A DNA stretch of 14,170 bases from Porticoccaceae bacterium UBA1117 (GTDB taxonomy: Bacteria; Pseudomonadota; Gammaproteobacteria; Pseudomonadales; Porticoccaceae). Of the stretch, positions 13,961-14,170 are shown piece after piece (position 1 is the stretch's first letter; each line of letters starts with the position of its first letter). The position numbers and the translations under genes are program-made. The notes under the pieces are model-generated. The model had not been told where the DNA came from. It saw nothing but the letters and a program-made list of their open reading frames with translations, and made no database searches. Location of the stretch: NCBI GenBank assembly GCA_002313335.1, contig DCBC01000173.1, positions 10,857 through 25,026 on the forward strand. The letters are read 5' to 3'.

Positions 13961-13975
13961 TATAATTGTATATAC
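13961..13975 (+). repeat. Left arm of 15-base inverted repeat
   Basis: TATAATTGTATATAC is exactly complementary in reverse to 14128-14142. The arms lie 152 bases apart; low complexity makes some chance matches likely, but 15 perfect bases is notable. Confidence 0.75.
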
Positions 13976-13988
13976 ATTTAAATGTATA
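13971..13988. repeat. 18-base perfect palindrome
   Basis: TATACATTTAAATGTATA reads the same on both strands. It overlaps the left arm of the long inverted repeat and ends in the second copy of TAAATGTATAA. It could be an operator for a dimeric regulator. Confidence 0.75.
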
Positions 13989-14127
13989 AATATTTTTAAT
14001 ATAAAATCCATATTTATATTTTTCGGCGAATTTAAGCTAAATTAAACTTTTTAAACGGTATTATTTTGCCTAGTAGATTTTATTACTATTTTTTAATTGT
14101 AATGTACATTAATATTTGTTATTAAAG

Positions 14128-14142
14128 GTATATACAATTATA
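14128..14142 (+). repeat. Right arm of 15-base inverted repeat
   Basis: GTATATACAATTATA is the perfect reverse complement of 13961-13975. It lies 13 bases before a possible start codon at 14156. Confidence 0.75.
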
Positions 14143-14155
14143 TTTCTAATTTTTT

Positions 14156-14170
14156 ATGAGTGATACAGTA
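14156..14170 (+). CDS. Possible start of a truncated reading frame
   Basis: ATG AGT GAT ACA GTA (M-S-D-T-V) is open to the window end. There is no Shine-Dalgarno, and five codons identify nothing. It is proposed only because it ends the AT-rich tract and composition rises again here. Confidence 0.25.

Larger units (their letters stand above)
13955..14155. other. Extremely AT-rich intergenic tract
   Basis: I counted about 36 G or C in the 213 bases 13958-14170 (about 17%), far below the rest of the window. The tract encodes nothing I recognise but has ordered repeats: TAAATGTATAA at 13955-13965 and again at 13979-13989, an 18-base palindrome, and a 15-base inverted repeat that spans most of the tract. 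It could be the regulatory region of the next gene, a relic of a small mobile element, or a binding platform for an AT-hook or H-NS-like protein. Confidence 0.8.

Overview
The window reads as core chromosome of a gammaproteobacterium of moderate GC content. The gene order typA - thiI-like - glnA - ntrB - ntrC - secB (convergent) - grxC - rhodanese matches, from memory, the arrangement in Pseudomonas and its relatives. A marine or oligotrophic lineage (Cellvibrionales-like) is my guess, not something the sequence proves. There are no rRNA or tRNA genes, no CRISPR array and no recognisable transposase or phage genes.

Layout. 1-932 is the 3' part of mpl (peptidoglycan recycling), convergent with a pip-dtd pair on the minus strand (916-2317). 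tag (3-methyladenine glycosylase, plus) then converges with a membrane protein carrying a degenerate GGDEF domain (minus), followed by the translational GTPase typA (minus) and a small rhodanese protein that looks like the C-terminal domain of ThiI on its own (minus). 6368-6958 is a long control region ahead of a eukaryotic-type glutamine synthetase (GSII). A strong terminator and a second control region precede ntrB-ntrC. secB, grxC and a membrane-anchored rhodanese form a minus-strand cluster, followed by a PHP-family phosphoesterase (minus). sprT and a GIY-YIG protein (plus) are overlapping partners. The last 213 bases are extremely AT-rich (about 17% GC by my count) and carry inverted repeats; a new reading frame may begin at 14156.

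How the genes work together. The coherent system here is nitrogen control. Two NtrC-type palindromes and a perfect sigma54 promoter lie upstream of glnII. A terminator isolates glnII from ntrBC, and ntrBC has its own NtrC palindrome and a good sigma54 promoter. This suggests a self-amplifying switch: NtrB phosphorylates NtrC, which activates both the GSII gene and its own operon. The glutamine synthetase in the usual glnA slot is type II (GlnII), not the bacterial type I enzyme controlled by adenylylation, so transcription would be the main control. The other notable points are the single-domain ThiI relic, a membrane rhodanese with Asp at the catalytic Cys position, and a GGDEF domain whose signature has become DGNAF.
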